A stretch of DNA of 51,055 nucleotides from a bacterium (GCA_021798875.1 JAJZBN010000012.1:1-51055), one strand, 5' to 3'. Counted from the first letter of the stretch, positions 34,217 through 44,004 are shown. Numbers and translations are program-made. Notes: a model not told the origin generated them from the letters alone.

Positions 34217-35530
34217 TCATATTTCATTATCTTCAAAAAATTTTAAACCGTATGTATAGTTCATCTTTTTAAAAATATTTATTAACTCATTGATATCCTT
34301 ATTTTTTTCTTCAAATTTATGTTTAATTAAATCTTTTATATTTAAACGCTGGCCTTTTAAATTTCTCTGCTTATTATATCGGAAAAAGTTTTCTATATTT
34401 GCATATTCCCTTATTATATCTACTTCATTTTTTAATATATCTTCGTCAGCTATAAAATTTAAAGGATATCCGTTTAAAATTTCCTGTTCGCCTAATTCAC
34501 CTTTATTTAAATTATTGCCGCTTTTATGTACGAAAAATTTCCCTATGGCAACTGGAGTATAGTTATCGTTGCCGAATAGAAAAAAATAAGGTTTATTATA
34601 AGGAAAAAAATATTCTTTATAAAAAGCATTATCTATTCGTTTTACATATACATTTACAGGATCTTCTATATTACCGCTATATTTAACTTTATTAACGGTG
34701 CATCCTATTGAATGCAATTTCTCGACTATCAAGTTTATTATATTTTCGGTATTATGCCCTGTATCAAAACCGAAAGGCAATAAATTATTAATAATAAAAT
34801 TCATATATCTTGGACCATTCATAGTAAGAAATTCAGAATTTTTTATACCCAAAGTAAAAACGGAAGACCTGTTTTTTTGATTTTTATCTATATAAATTAT
34901 TAAAAAACCTGGGAAAAATTTTGGAGATGAATTTTTTGTTAATTGAATGTCTATTGCCTCATCCGGTATATTGAACTTTCTTTTGTTTTCTATAAATGAT
35001 TTAAAATTAGAATTTATAGATAATTGCTCTGAATTTTCAATTAAAAACCTGCCAACTATTTTTTCAGGCAGTAAATCGACGCCTATCGGTTGAATTGAAT
35101 AAAATTTAGCCGGCATCAATTGTCCGGTAATTCCGCAAAAATAAAAAGACCTTGTCGTTTTTACTACCATTGCGCCTTCGTCTATAGCCATTTTGCCTAA
35201 TTCTGTCAATAATAAAAATTCTTTTTTATTTAAAGCGTTAAGGCTTTCCGTTATTAATCCAGTGCCTAAAAAATTTTCAATTATCTTTTTAAGTTTTATA
35301 ACAGGTATCCCTACAATTTTGGATATATCAGAAATATAACCGACTTTTTCCTTGACTAATTTTAAAATAACTAATTCAAGACCGCCTAATTCCTCTCTGT
35401 TACGCTCAATTAATTCAGCTTCTATTTCTAATGCCGGATAAAAAGATTCTTTTGCAAGAATTATTTTTTGTCCTTCGTTTATCACGCTCAATACATCGTC
35501 ATAATAGCTTACGAATGTTTTATGAATCAT
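34217..35530 (-). CDS. Winged-helix-containing protein, last gene of the kinase/NERD/helicase operon
   Basis: I do not recognise the family. Of 437 residues, about 50-125 look like one or two winged helices (LELVILKLVKEKVGYISDISKIVGI, KKIIENFLGTGLITES, then LLTELGKMAIDEGA). A mixed region with SFYFCGITGQLMPAKFYS follows, then a strand-rich segment with FFPGFLIIYIDKNQ and a C-terminal helical tail. The start is 9 bp from the helicase stop, so the two are surely co-transcribed. It may be a DNA-binding or adaptor subunit. The 220 bp after its stop and before the BI-1 gene hold no gene that I can see. Confidence 0.6.
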   Translation of the reverse strand: MIHKTFVSYYDDVLSVINEGQKIILAKESFYPALEIEAELIERNREELGGLELVILKLVKEKVGYISDISKIVGIPVIKLKKIIENFLGTGLITESLNALNKKEFLLLTELGKMAIDEGAMVVKTTRSFYFCGITGQLMPAKFYSIQPIGVDLLPEKIVGRFLIENSEQLSINSNFKSFIENKRKFNIPDEAIDIQLTKNSSPKFFPGFLIIYIDKNQKNRSSVFTLGIKNSEFLTMNGPRYMNFIINNLLPFGFDTGHNTENIINLIVEKLHSIGCTVNKVKYSGNIEDPVNVYVKRIDNAFYKEYFFPYNKPYFFLFGNDNYTPVAIGKFFVHKSGNNLNKGELGEQEILNGYPLNFIADEDILKNEVDIIREYANIENFFRYNKQRNLKGQRLNIKDLIKHKFEEKNKDINELINIFKKMNYTYGLKFFEDNEI

Positions 35531-35539
35531 ATATATGTC

Positions 35540-38500
35540 CTATTCTATATTATTTAATATATCGTTAACATCTATGAGCATATTGTGCATTTTGCAAAAC
35601 TCTTTTAAAAAATTCATAGACTCCCGAAACTTTACTTCCATAGGATCTATTCTGTTTTTATTTTGTTTCTCCGAAGAAAGCATATTGAGATCTCCTATCA
35701 TGAACAATTGCTGTTTTACTCTTGTCATAGCCACGTTTAATCTGCGCCAATCTCTTAAAAAACCTATAGCATTTCGTTTATTCGACCTTACGAAAGAAAA
35801 AATTATTATATCTCTTTCCTGACCTTGAAAACTATCTACCGTTGCAACTATATCTTCTAAATCATTTATTTGTTTTATATTTTTTTTATTCATTCCCGCC
35901 TTGATAGCTTTTTTAATTTCATTGACATGATTTTTGTAAGGCGATATTATGCCTAAATCAAATTCGTCGTCATCCGAGCTTGCATTCTGAATCATTTTTA
36001 TAATATAAAGAATTATTTTAGTTTCTAATGTATTGCCCGTTACGCTTAGCATATCATCCTCCCCCTTAGAAGAAGACTCTTGCTTTATGCTCTCGGGAAC
36101 ATTTGAAGTATCGAAAAAAATTAAAGGCGACTTATATAAATCTTTAAAAGGTTTTCTTTTTGAAGTCGATTCATGGGAAAAATACTTATTTTCATAAAAT
36201 GCTTCGGAAATATAATCTACTACAATTTTTGGACATCTAAATTGTGTATCCAACATTACTTTCCTGCTTTCGGGAGAATTATTCCACAATACTTCAAAAA
36301 AGCTTTTTTCTAATAAATCTATGGTATACTTATCGTCGTCGCCTATGCGCGATACGACTTCGTCCTTTAATGCATTATCTATTACAGGAGGCAATTGCTT
36401 ATGGTCTCCTACTAAAATTGCTCTTGGAGCTCTTGAAAGCGGCACGATAACGTTTTGTATCTGTATTTGTCCCGATTCATCGACAATCGTAACATCAAAG
36501 TTTACGTTACTGAAACTCTTAGTAGTATTAATACCTATACATGTTGCGCCAACCACGTCAACCAACGACAATAGCATATTATACATAGATTGCTGTCTAA
36601 TGTTCTGCAATTCATTTCGCCATCCTTTAATTATCTCATAAACTCTTAGGTAATCGTTTCGCTGTTCATTAATAACCGCAATGTCTTCTTCGATTTTTCC
36701 CGATATATCCGAAGGAAATTTATATAAGTTTAACGACTCCAATGGTATAGGATATTTTATTTCATTATAATCATGCAATTTATTATTTATATCTTGGATT
36801 CTTCTTTCTAAATCGAATTTAATTTTATTTTGATCTTCTAAATTTTTTTCAGTATCATATTTTTCAGTATCATATTTTTCAGTTTTTTTGATATATTTTC
36901 TTTCATTAAATTGATAATAAGTTTTTTTAGCGCTCAAATATGCTTTATTAAAAAAGCTGAAAATTTTATTTAATAAATTTTCTTCAATGTTTTTTGCTTT
37001 TAAAGTTGATATTTTATCGTTATTTTCAATAATTTTTTTATTATTTTCTATTTTTTTGGACGACAAATTTTTTAATTTTAGATAATAATTTTCAAGTTTA
37101 TTTCTTATTTTATTTATTGTAATTATTAATTTGTTTAGGCTGTCGTTAAATTCTGCTAATTCTTTTTGGCTTTTTAAATAATCTGGCAAAGCTTCGCTTG
37201 TTTTTTTTAGATAATTTATTGCCTCGATTATTTCATTTATGGTTTTTTGTACTTGATTTGATATTTTTTCTTGTATATTTACGGCATAATTATCTATCAA
37301 TAAATCTTTTACGTCTTCGCTTAGCTTAGCTTCATTCCCTATTCTGACGCATTGAATAGATTTATCCTTTTTTAATCTGGCAAGCACGTTATCGACGGCT
37401 TTATTATTTTGAGAGGAGACCAAAACTCTCATTCCATAATCGGTAAAAAATTTAACCCATTGAGCTATAACGGTCGTTTTGCCAGTGCCTGGAGGACCTA
37501 AGACCAAAGAATAATCGGGAGTGTTAATGCCGTTTATTACGGCTTTTGCCTGCGATGGATTAAGTCCCATATTTATCAAGACCTGATCGTTTTCATAATT
37601 CATTATGTTTTTTAGAGGAATATAAGTATATTCATTGCTAATTACCTTAGATATCCATTTATTTACCGAAAGATTCCTTTTTAAATTATCCAATACCGAC
37701 AATCTGACATTTTTTAAAGTCGGCAAAGCAGATAAATATAAATTGGCGTTGGAGGGGATCTTTTCTAAACTTATCTGTTTATCGATAATTCCGATAATTT
37801 CAAAAATATTATTTTTATTTGTAATTTCATAAACTTCTACAGATATATCTTCATCATCATTCTTGCCATTTTTCAAGTCTATTCTTAAAAAAGAAGGTTT
37901 TATTTCTTTTATTCGCTTAAAATCGCTTTCTCCTAATTCAAATGAAAAATATTGCTTATATGAAGAAAGATGTGGCAAAGGTTTTACGGTAACATAAGAA
38001 AATGGAGGTATTGAGGAAGCGGCATTTTTTTCTACTTCGTATTCCGCTTCGACAAATTGACTAATATTTTCTAAATACTGGGTTTCGCTTTCGCTAATCT
38101 CTTCTGTTTCGTCTAGTTCGCCGTCAATTTTATCGCTTTTGTTAATATTTTCCTTTCGTAAATTGTGTGATTCGGCTAATTTTAACAAAGACAAACAATA
38201 ATCCGAACCGTTCCAAAATTTATTATTTTCAAATTGCGTCCTAAAATAGTCGCCGGTAACCAAGAAAATACCTTTATGTCTTAATCTAAAACCATTTCTA
38301 ATTATATTAGCCTTTTTCCTTGATGTAGCGAACTGTATACCTTTAAAAAAAAATAGCCTTAGCTTACCATCAGCATTATTTATACTACCTTGAATTAAAT
38401 ATAAGCCGTAAATTATTTGTACTAAAAAATTCTCTTTTATGCTATCTTTGAATTTATTAATGCTGATAAAACACGAACCGCTTTTTTGTATATCTCTTAA

Positions 38501-38632
38501 AACTTCATGAAATTCCGGTTGACGAGTCGGCCATTCGCATATTTTTGCAAATTTGGCATGATAAATAAAAACTATAGGGTTATTAAAATCGTCAATTTTA
38601 TTACCCCAAAAATCATAATCTATATTATTCAT
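35540..38632 (-). CDS. Large superfamily 1 (UPF1/Dna2-like) helicase
   Basis: The 1030-residue protein has about 380 residues of unassigned N-terminal sequence, then the helicase. Walker A is LVLGPPGTGKTTVIAQWV, followed by VLVSSQNNKAVDNVLARL (motif Ia). A roughly 200-residue coiled-coil insert is rich in Lys, Asn and Glu and contains a doubled EKYDT. Motif II is TIVDESGQIQIQ with GDHKQLPPV (motif III). The C-terminal AAA_12 half contains FRCPKIVVDYIS, TVDSFQGQERDIIIFSFVRSN and RLNVAMTRVKQQLFMIGD (motifs IV-VI). All catalytic motifs are intact. It lies 22 bp after the kinase gene. Confidence 0.9.
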   Translation of the reverse strand: MNNIDYDFWGNKIDDFNNPIVFIYHAKFAKICEWPTRQPEFHEVLRDIQKSGSCFISINKFKDSIKENFLVQIIYGLYLIQGSINNADGKLRLFFFKGIQFATSRKKANIIRNGFRLRHKGIFLVTGDYFRTQFENNKFWNGSDYCLSLLKLAESHNLRKENINKSDKIDGELDETEEISESETQYLENISQFVEAEYEVEKNAASSIPPFSYVTVKPLPHLSSYKQYFSFELGESDFKRIKEIKPSFLRIDLKNGKNDDEDISVEVYEITNKNNIFEIIGIIDKQISLEKIPSNANLYLSALPTLKNVRLSVLDNLKRNLSVNKWISKVISNEYTYIPLKNIMNYENDQVLINMGLNPSQAKAVINGINTPDYSLVLGPPGTGKTTVIAQWVKFFTDYGMRVLVSSQNNKAVDNVLARLKKDKSIQCVRIGNEAKLSEDVKDLLIDNYAVNIQEKISNQVQKTINEIIEAINYLKKTSEALPDYLKSQKELAEFNDSLNKLIITINKIRNKLENYYLKLKNLSSKKIENNKKIIENNDKISTLKAKNIEENLLNKIFSFFNKAYLSAKKTYYQFNERKYIKKTEKYDTEKYDTEKNLEDQNKIKFDLERRIQDINNKLHDYNEIKYPIPLESLNLYKFPSDISGKIEEDIAVINEQRNDYLRVYEIIKGWRNELQNIRQQSMYNMLLSLVDVVGATCIGINTTKSFSNVNFDVTIVDESGQIQIQNVIVPLSRAPRAILVGDHKQLPPVIDNALKDEVVSRIGDDDKYTIDLLEKSFFEVLWNNSPESRKVMLDTQFRCPKIVVDYISEAFYENKYFSHESTSKRKPFKDLYKSPLIFFDTSNVPESIKQESSSKGEDDMLSVTGNTLETKIILYIIKMIQNASSDDDEFDLGIISPYKNHVNEIKKAIKAGMNKKNIKQINDLEDIVATVDSFQGQERDIIIFSFVRSNKRNAIGFLRDWRRLNVAMTRVKQQLFMIGDLNMLSSEKQNKNRIDPMEVKFRESMNFLKEFCKMHNMLIDVNDILNNIE

Positions 38633-38654
38633 TATTTAAGTAGAAAATAAAAAG

Positions 38655-39602
38655 TTAATAATCTTTTAAATATTTATTAATTTTATTTATTATATTAGAA
38701 TTAAAAAAACTATAAAGTTCTTTACTTGAAGGTCTTGCATGCGGGTCAAAAGACAAACATTGTCTTATGGCGCTATTAAAATCAGTATTAATATTTTCTA
38801 TATTTTTTATTTTTTCTTCGGAAAAATTTTTTTTATTTTTACAATATTCTAAAAATAAGCCTAATAAATTTATTTCAGGTACCGATTTCCAATCCTTAAG
38901 GCTGTCGTTGGGATATAAATTTATGTTTTTAAAGTCAAATAAATTACAAATAATTTTTGCTAAAGAAAAAACATCGGTTTTTTCGGTTAAATTGAAATCT
39001 CTTTTACAAAACTGCTCGGGAGATTGAAATTCCGGCGTTCCTTCTTCATCTCTGTTTCTTTTTTGAGTTGCAAGACCAAAATCTATTATCATTATCTTTT
39101 GAAACTCTTTTTTATCATTAAATTGAACTATAATATTTTCAGGCTTCAAATCCCTATGGATTAATTTTGAATTATGTATAAACATCACGGATTCAATAAT
39201 TTTTTTTGTAATATTTAATCTTTTTCTAAATTCATTTAAGTCTAATTCTTTGTTTTTATTCAGCAATGTAAACTCATCTATATATTTTTTTAATGCAATG
39301 CCTTCGCACCAATCTATCAACAAATAAGCAAATCCGTGGTCCTGATAAATTAACCTTGCTTTAGGAAAAATTTCAGGTTTATTGATAGATATATTTAGGG
39401 CAATCATTTCTTTTTTGATTTCACTAAGGCTATTTAAAGAAAGATCAAAAACCTTAAGAGAATAAAAAATTTGCGTGTCTAAATCTTTTACTTTATATAA
39501 ACCCCTTCCGGTTTGTGCATTCATAGGATACAACTCATCCAAAATAAAAAATTTAATGATTTTATCGAATTTAATTTCGTCTTTTATTTTTAAAGAAATC
39601 AT
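38655..39602 (-). CDS. Ser/Thr protein kinase (Hanks type), active-site intact
   Basis: The 315-residue protein is a cytosolic eukaryotic-like kinase with no membrane helix. It has an N-lobe with TGRGLYKVKDLDTQIFYSLK, the catalytic loop LIHRDLKPENIIVQF (HRD with Asp and Asn) and the metal-binding IIDFGLATQ (DFG). The activation segment reads GTPEFQSPEQF, followed by KTDVFSLAKIICNLF and SFDPHARPSSKEL. Both catalytic Asp residues are present, so activity is expected. It lies 29 bp after the PP2C-NERD-pseudokinase gene, whose kinase-like domain lacks these residues; the pair may act together. Confidence 0.92.
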   Translation of the reverse strand: MISLKIKDEIKFDKIIKFFILDELYPMNAQTGRGLYKVKDLDTQIFYSLKVFDLSLNSLSEIKKEMIALNISINKPEIFPKARLIYQDHGFAYLLIDWCEGIALKKYIDEFTLLNKNKELDLNEFRKRLNITKKIIESVMFIHNSKLIHRDLKPENIIVQFNDKKEFQKIMIIDFGLATQKRNRDEEGTPEFQSPEQFCKRDFNLTEKTDVFSLAKIICNLFDFKNINLYPNDSLKDWKSVPEINLLGLFLEYCKNKKNFSEEKIKNIENINTDFNSAIRQCLSFDPHARPSSKELYSFFNSNIINKINKYLKDY

Positions 39603-39631
39603 AGTATATTAAATTAAAATAAAATAAATTA

Positions 39632-41845
39632 TTAATTCCAATTGGACAAAATGTCGACAAGCTGTTCTCCTACCGGTCTTTCAGCAGGATCCATAGAAAG
39701 CATTTTTTTCAAATTATCCAATTGACTTTCATCTATGCCCATTTTTTTTATATAATCCGACCATGCATTTTGTTTTCTTATAAACTTATTTAGGTCTATA
39801 TATGAGCCAAAGGGGATAGAATTATCTTCGCTTAAAGTATAACAAACAATCTTCCCAAAACTATAAACATCAGCAGAGGTAGTTAGAATATCGCCAGGAG
39901 TATTGACTTCCCTTGCTTGAAATTCTATATCTATCGATCTCCTGTTTTCCGGAGCTATAGTAGGCAGATATTCAAGGTGGCATAATTCAAAATTTGTGAG
40001 ATAAGGCAAAACTGCGCCTGCCGCATTAGTTTCTTTAATAATTATATTTTGAGGCGTTATCGCTCTATGGGTAATATTTTCCATGTGAAGCGCTAACAAA
40101 ATTTCGGACAATTTTTTTAAAACATTTATTTTTAAAGATCTTTCAGGGTTTGTTTTTAACCAATCGGCAAGCGTTATGCCTCCTATATCTTCCAGAATTA
40201 CATAAAAGCAGCCTTCTTCGTAAAATTTATCTATATAACTCTGCAATCCCTCAACATGTCTTAAATCCTGCAAAGCCGAAAGCTCTCTTTCTAATCTTTT
40301 TCGTTCATCTTCTTCGTTGCCTTTTGCCATAGAAGTCAATTTATATTCTTTAACTATTATTTTTTTATTTTTATTTTCTATATAATGGCCGCGATAAATT
40401 TTTAAATATTTATAAACCCCTTCGGCAGTTTTCAGGTTAAATTTAAATCTTCCTATTATTTTAAAATCAGTCTCGTTGTCGATAGTTCTTTCTTCCAATA
40501 TTAAATTATTTAAAATTTCACCTAATAAATTTATTTCTTTTTCCGTTAATTTGTATTCATCTTTGATATTAGAATCACTAAAATTTTTCTTTAACACTTC
40601 TGGTATATCAACGGTTTTAGTTATAGTTACTTCTCCAAATTTGAAAGGAATGCCACAAGAGACTTGCTGTTTTAGGCACTCAACCGTTAAATCATTATTC
40701 GTATAAATGAATAGTCCGTTTTTTATACAATTGTTAGCAATTTTATCTAAACCATTTTTTTTTGCGGTTACGTTTATATTGCTAGCAAAAATATTAATAA
40801 TTTCAATTATAGACTTGACTTTGCTATTTGTCTTCTCCTTGCGCAATTCACCGTTATTATTTTTATATTCCGTGTACTCTTTGTAATTGTCTAAATCGAT
40901 TATTATTTTTCCGCTATAATTTTTTAATTCAAGTAAGTATATGCCTAACGGAGATATTAAAATTCCGTCGAATCTTCTTATGCTTCCGTTTTTGTTTATA
41001 ATAGGATTAGATCCTACTATTTTAAAACCGCGGAAATCCGCATCTTCAAATAAAACATTAGCTATATCCGATAAACCTTTTTTTTCATGTTCGTATTCTT
41101 CCTGTTTCCCTATAAAAGGATTATAAGGCCATTCAGGATTTATATAGCCCAGTCTATTTTCGTATGGAAAAACTATAAAAGCCCAATCTTTTTCCGAGGC
41201 GATATCTTTTCCTAAATCTTTCCATTCTTTCTCGGTTGTTTTTGAGTTTAAAATTTTAACATCTATTTTCTTTAACTTTTCATAATCTATTCCGTCTGTA
41301 GATAGCATAAAAAATGAATCGCTGTTTTTTTCTAAATCGATAGTGTTATGATTCGGAAGTATATTCTCATTAAGCCCTATAACTTCTATAGGCTGACTCT
41401 CTAAAGGAATAACGTTCATTATTTGATCGTCTTTTGGGGAATATGGATTTATTTGGTACAAACGTGGATTGCCTACCCAAGCAAACTCGACTTTCTTTCC
41501 TATTCTTCTTATTATTACTACTACGGCATACAATTTAAGATTTTCGGCATTGGATTTATTTATTAAATGTTTGTTTAACTTTAATATTATTTCGTCAAGG
41601 GGAGTTTTAAAAAAATCTACTTTGTTTTCTTTATTGTCTCCCTCATAACAAAAATTTTTTAATATTTCAACCGTATAATCTGCGGATTTAACAGGATCCG
41701 AAGAACCCGATACTCCGTCTACAAGCACTGCTATATCGCCTGAATCGTGAATCCATACTTTATCGGCGCTTTTCATATAGCCTATAGCCGTACTATCCGG
41801 AACAAAAGCTTTAAAAAAAAGATACCGTAAATCGTCTTTTATCAT
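39632..41845 (-). CDS. PP2C phosphatase-NERD nuclease-pseudokinase fusion
   Basis: Three domains in 737 residues. Residues 10-230 resemble a PP2C phosphatase: AVLVDGVSGSSDP with Asp43, MLSTDGIDYEK with Asp184, and a degenerate last motif EKDWAFIVF. Residues about 250-320 are a NERD domain (RRFDGILISPLGIYLLELKN), with Asp293 and the Glu-x-Lys of a PD-(D/E)xK-like nuclease. Residues about 465-735 are kinase-like, but HRD is HRA (THRAITPQNIII) and DFG is NFE, so the domain is a pseudokinase. NERD-kinase combinations occur in phage-defence protein PglW. This tri-domain order is one I do not recall. Confidence 0.8.
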   Translation of the reverse strand: MIKDDLRYLFFKAFVPDSTAIGYMKSADKVWIHDSGDIAVLVDGVSGSSDPVKSADYTVEILKNFCYEGDNKENKVDFFKTPLDEIILKLNKHLINKSNAENLKLYAVVVIIRRIGKKVEFAWVGNPRLYQINPYSPKDDQIMNVIPLESQPIEVIGLNENILPNHNTIDLEKNSDSFFMLSTDGIDYEKLKKIDVKILNSKTTEKEWKDLGKDIASEKDWAFIVFPYENRLGYINPEWPYNPFIGKQEEYEHEKKGLSDIANVLFEDADFRGFKIVGSNPIINKNGSIRRFDGILISPLGIYLLELKNYSGKIIIDLDNYKEYTEYKNNNGELRKEKTNSKVKSIIEIINIFASNINVTAKKNGLDKIANNCIKNGLFIYTNNDLTVECLKQQVSCGIPFKFGEVTITKTVDIPEVLKKNFSDSNIKDEYKLTEKEINLLGEILNNLILEERTIDNETDFKIIGRFKFNLKTAEGVYKYLKIYRGHYIENKNKKIIVKEYKLTSMAKGNEEDERKRLERELSALQDLRHVEGLQSYIDKFYEEGCFYVILEDIGGITLADWLKTNPERSLKINVLKKLSEILLALHMENITHRAITPQNIIIKETNAAGAVLPYLTNFELCHLEYLPTIAPENRRSIDIEFQAREVNTPGDILTTSADVYSFGKIVCYTLSEDNSIPFGSYIDLNKFIRKQNAWSDYIKKMGIDESQLDNLKKMLSMDPAERPVGEQLVDILSNWN

Positions 41846-41909
41846 ATTCTGCCAAATTTTAATTTGATATTAAAAATATTTTTGAAATATTTTTTGCATA
41901 TAATAATCT

Positions 41910-42404
41910 CTATTTAACTATATTACTCTCAATATAAAATATAATCTTATCGTAAATGGAAAATATTTTAGGAATTAATTTTTCATAAACAATATTAATA
42001 TTAATAACTAATTCATTTTCTTCCGAAGAATATTCATGCGATAGAGAGTTTCTGGATTTTCTAAGTTCATCCCAATCATTTGCGCTTTCTATAATCTCTA
42101 ACTTTTCTAATCTGTCAATTAAATCGCGGAACGGTTTATTCTCAAAATTTTCTTTTAAATTTTTTAATATTGTAGGAAATAGTTTTTCTCCCATAGCATC
42201 TTGCAATTTTGAATATCTGAATATAAATTGGTCTATGTGTTCTTTGTCGTCCTCTGATAAAGACCGATAATCGTCTAACGTCAGCGGCATAAAATTTTTC
42301 ATTTTCGATATAGCATGTTTTATTTTTACTATATGCCTGTCGCATTCTTCTATGTAATTTAAAAGCTTTAAACGGTCTACGTCTATTTCATGGTTATTTT
42401 CCAT
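41910..42404 (-). CDS. hepT: HEPN-family toxin-like RNase (HepT)
   Basis: The 164-residue helical protein carries the HEPN RNase motif RNSLSH (R-x4-H) near residue 120 in ELRKSRNSLSHEYS. The start codon overlaps the mntA stop by one base (TAATG), giving the standard MNT-HEPN (type VII toxin-antitoxin) arrangement. HEPN toxins cleave RNA and are silenced when the MNT partner polyadenylates them near the motif. Its position between CARF and kinase genes suggests island context, though pairs like this are also common alone. Confidence 0.88.
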   Translation of the reverse strand: MENNHEIDVDRLKLLNYIEECDRHIVKIKHAISKMKNFMPLTLDDYRSLSEDDKEHIDQFIFRYSKLQDAMGEKLFPTILKNLKENFENKPFRDLIDRLEKLEIIESANDWDELRKSRNSLSHEYSSEENELVININIVYEKLIPKIFSIYDKIIFYIESNIVK

Positions 42405-42706
42405 TATTTAAGCAGCACCCCCTGCGATTTGGCTATTTTGTATATAGGCAAATTTTCATCGGAATCAATATTTTTAATTATCACGTCAATTTTTCGTTCG
42501 CCTATTTTTTTTTCAAGCTCGACTAAAAATTTTATTTTATTTTCAAAAATATCTTTATTTTGATCGGTTTCTATAAATATATCTATATCTCCGCCTTTTT
42601 TAGCATCGTCTACCCTTGAGCCGAATAAATATGTATTTGAGTTTGCGCCAAAAAATTTTACAGTTGTTTCTTTAATCGCCTTAATTTCATATTCCTTTAA
42701 TCTCAT
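42404..42706 (-). CDS. mntA: MNT-family nucleotidyltransferase antitoxin (MntA)
   Basis: The 100-residue protein has the minimal nucleotidyltransferase active site: TYLFGSRVDDAKKGGDIDIF, a GS-x9-DxD motif with the metal-binding Asp pair, then LEKKIGERKIDVIIKNID with the third Asp. MntA neutralises HepT by transferring AMP from ATP. It precedes hepT and overlaps it by one base. Fifty-five bases separate it from the upstream CARF gene. Confidence 0.9.
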   Translation of the reverse strand: MRLKEYEIKAIKETTVKFFGANSNTYLFGSRVDDAKKGGDIDIFIETDQNKDIFENKIKFLVELEKKIGERKIDVIIKNIDSDENLPIYKIAKSQGVLLK

Positions 42707-42761
42707 ATACTTTATTTATATCTTAATTATATTTATATTATATACAATTATAATTTATTAT

Positions 42762-43907
42762 CTATAATTTCTTATCTATCTTAATATTTCTTTTGTCGGT
42801 GAATACGCCGTATCTTTTACCGTAGCTTCCAGTCTTCGATATTTTGTAAACCGCATATTCAAAAGGATTTAAATGTTTTTTAATCTTTTTGTTGATATTT
42901 GAAATATTCTGCATAAAAAATTCGTCGCCTTTGTCCTGCTTTTTAAAAGACTCGGCAAGCCTTTCATATTGTCCGCTGTTTTTTGAATAAATCTTTTCAT
43001 AAACGTTCAAAATAATTTTAATATTATCGTCGGACGAAAGGTCGTTTACTGAGAGATAACAGTCCGTGCAGTCTCCGCAAAAATCGTTTCTACATTTAAT
43101 TTTTAAATAATGAAAAAGATAATAAATGGATAATTCAATAGGACGAAGCGTAATTTTTTTGCTTCCCAAAAGAACGGATGTATTTTTAATATCGAAAGCG
43201 ACTATCTTGTCTCCGCAATAATCGATTTTTTTCTGGGCTATTCCTACTAAATCATCGTAAAACAGGTCGTCTTTGATATTTAAAAGTTTGCGCAATTTTA
43301 AAAAAACTATTTCCGAAGAATAAATTTTAGCGTCTTTAGTTTCCAAAATTTTTAACGTGCTTCCGGATACGTCTTTAACCTCTATTTTTTTGTTATAAGG
43401 CGGAATATAATAAAAATCCTTATTTGACTCAAATTCGGGGCTTACTAAAATATGACACAGTATATCGTCGTCTTTTGCATATAGCTGTGCCGCGAGGGCA
43501 AGATACGCCGTCATAGTTTTTCTGCCTCCGGCTGCGGAAAATATACATTTAGAATCTGGAATTAACGTAATTTCTTTAACGTACTGAACTATTTCGTTTC
43601 CGATTATTGCGCTGTCTTTATCGGAAATTATATCTTCTACCGGAGCATCCGAACCCAGAACGGTAATTGAACTTTCGTCGAATTTAATATTTGCGGGGTC
43701 TATATTGTAATCTTTGCAAAAAGCATAAAACTTGCCGTTATTTTTATCTAAAAGCGTATTAATTATTTTTTGTTTTCCGGGGCTTGTCGTTAAAACTTTT
43801 ATTTCGTCTATCCAAAATGGCGGCTTTCTGTCTATTAAATAATAATATAAAGTCTCCGTAACTATCTGCGGACTTAAACCGGCTATACTTACCAATATTG
43901 TTTTCAT
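42762..43907 (-). CDS. CARF-domain CRISPR-associated protein, NE0113/TIGR02584 family
   Basis: The start MKTILVSIAGLSPQIVTETL and SAAGGRKTMTAYLALAAQLY (residues 124-143) are the two hallmark strands/loops of this CARF family, which is linked to type III CRISPR and cyclic-oligoadenylate signalling. The 381-residue protein also has a Cys cluster, KCRNDFCGDCTDCYL (Cys 272, 277, 280, 283), spaced like a metal site, in its C-terminal half. No cas10 is nearby. It is the first gene of the minus-strand run that includes MNT-HEPN and, further on, the kinases. Confidence 0.82.
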   Translation of the reverse strand: MKTILVSIAGLSPQIVTETLYYYLIDRKPPFWIDEIKVLTTSPGKQKIINTLLDKNNGKFYAFCKDYNIDPANIKFDESSITVLGSDAPVEDIISDKDSAIIGNEIVQYVKEITLIPDSKCIFSAAGGRKTMTAYLALAAQLYAKDDDILCHILVSPEFESNKDFYYIPPYNKKIEVKDVSGSTLKILETKDAKIYSSEIVFLKLRKLLNIKDDLFYDDLVGIAQKKIDYCGDKIVAFDIKNTSVLLGSKKITLRPIELSIYYLFHYLKIKCRNDFCGDCTDCYLSVNDLSSDDNIKIILNVYEKIYSKNSGQYERLAESFKKQDKGDEFFMQNISNINKKIKKHLNPFEYAVYKISKTGSYGKRYGVFTDKRNIKIDKKL

Positions 43908-44004
43908 ATTTTTAAATATAATTATATATTATCAATAACCCTCATTCAATATTTAAAATTTAAAATATCTTACCCATAAAAAATCTTTCATAATTCGCAA
44001 TAAT

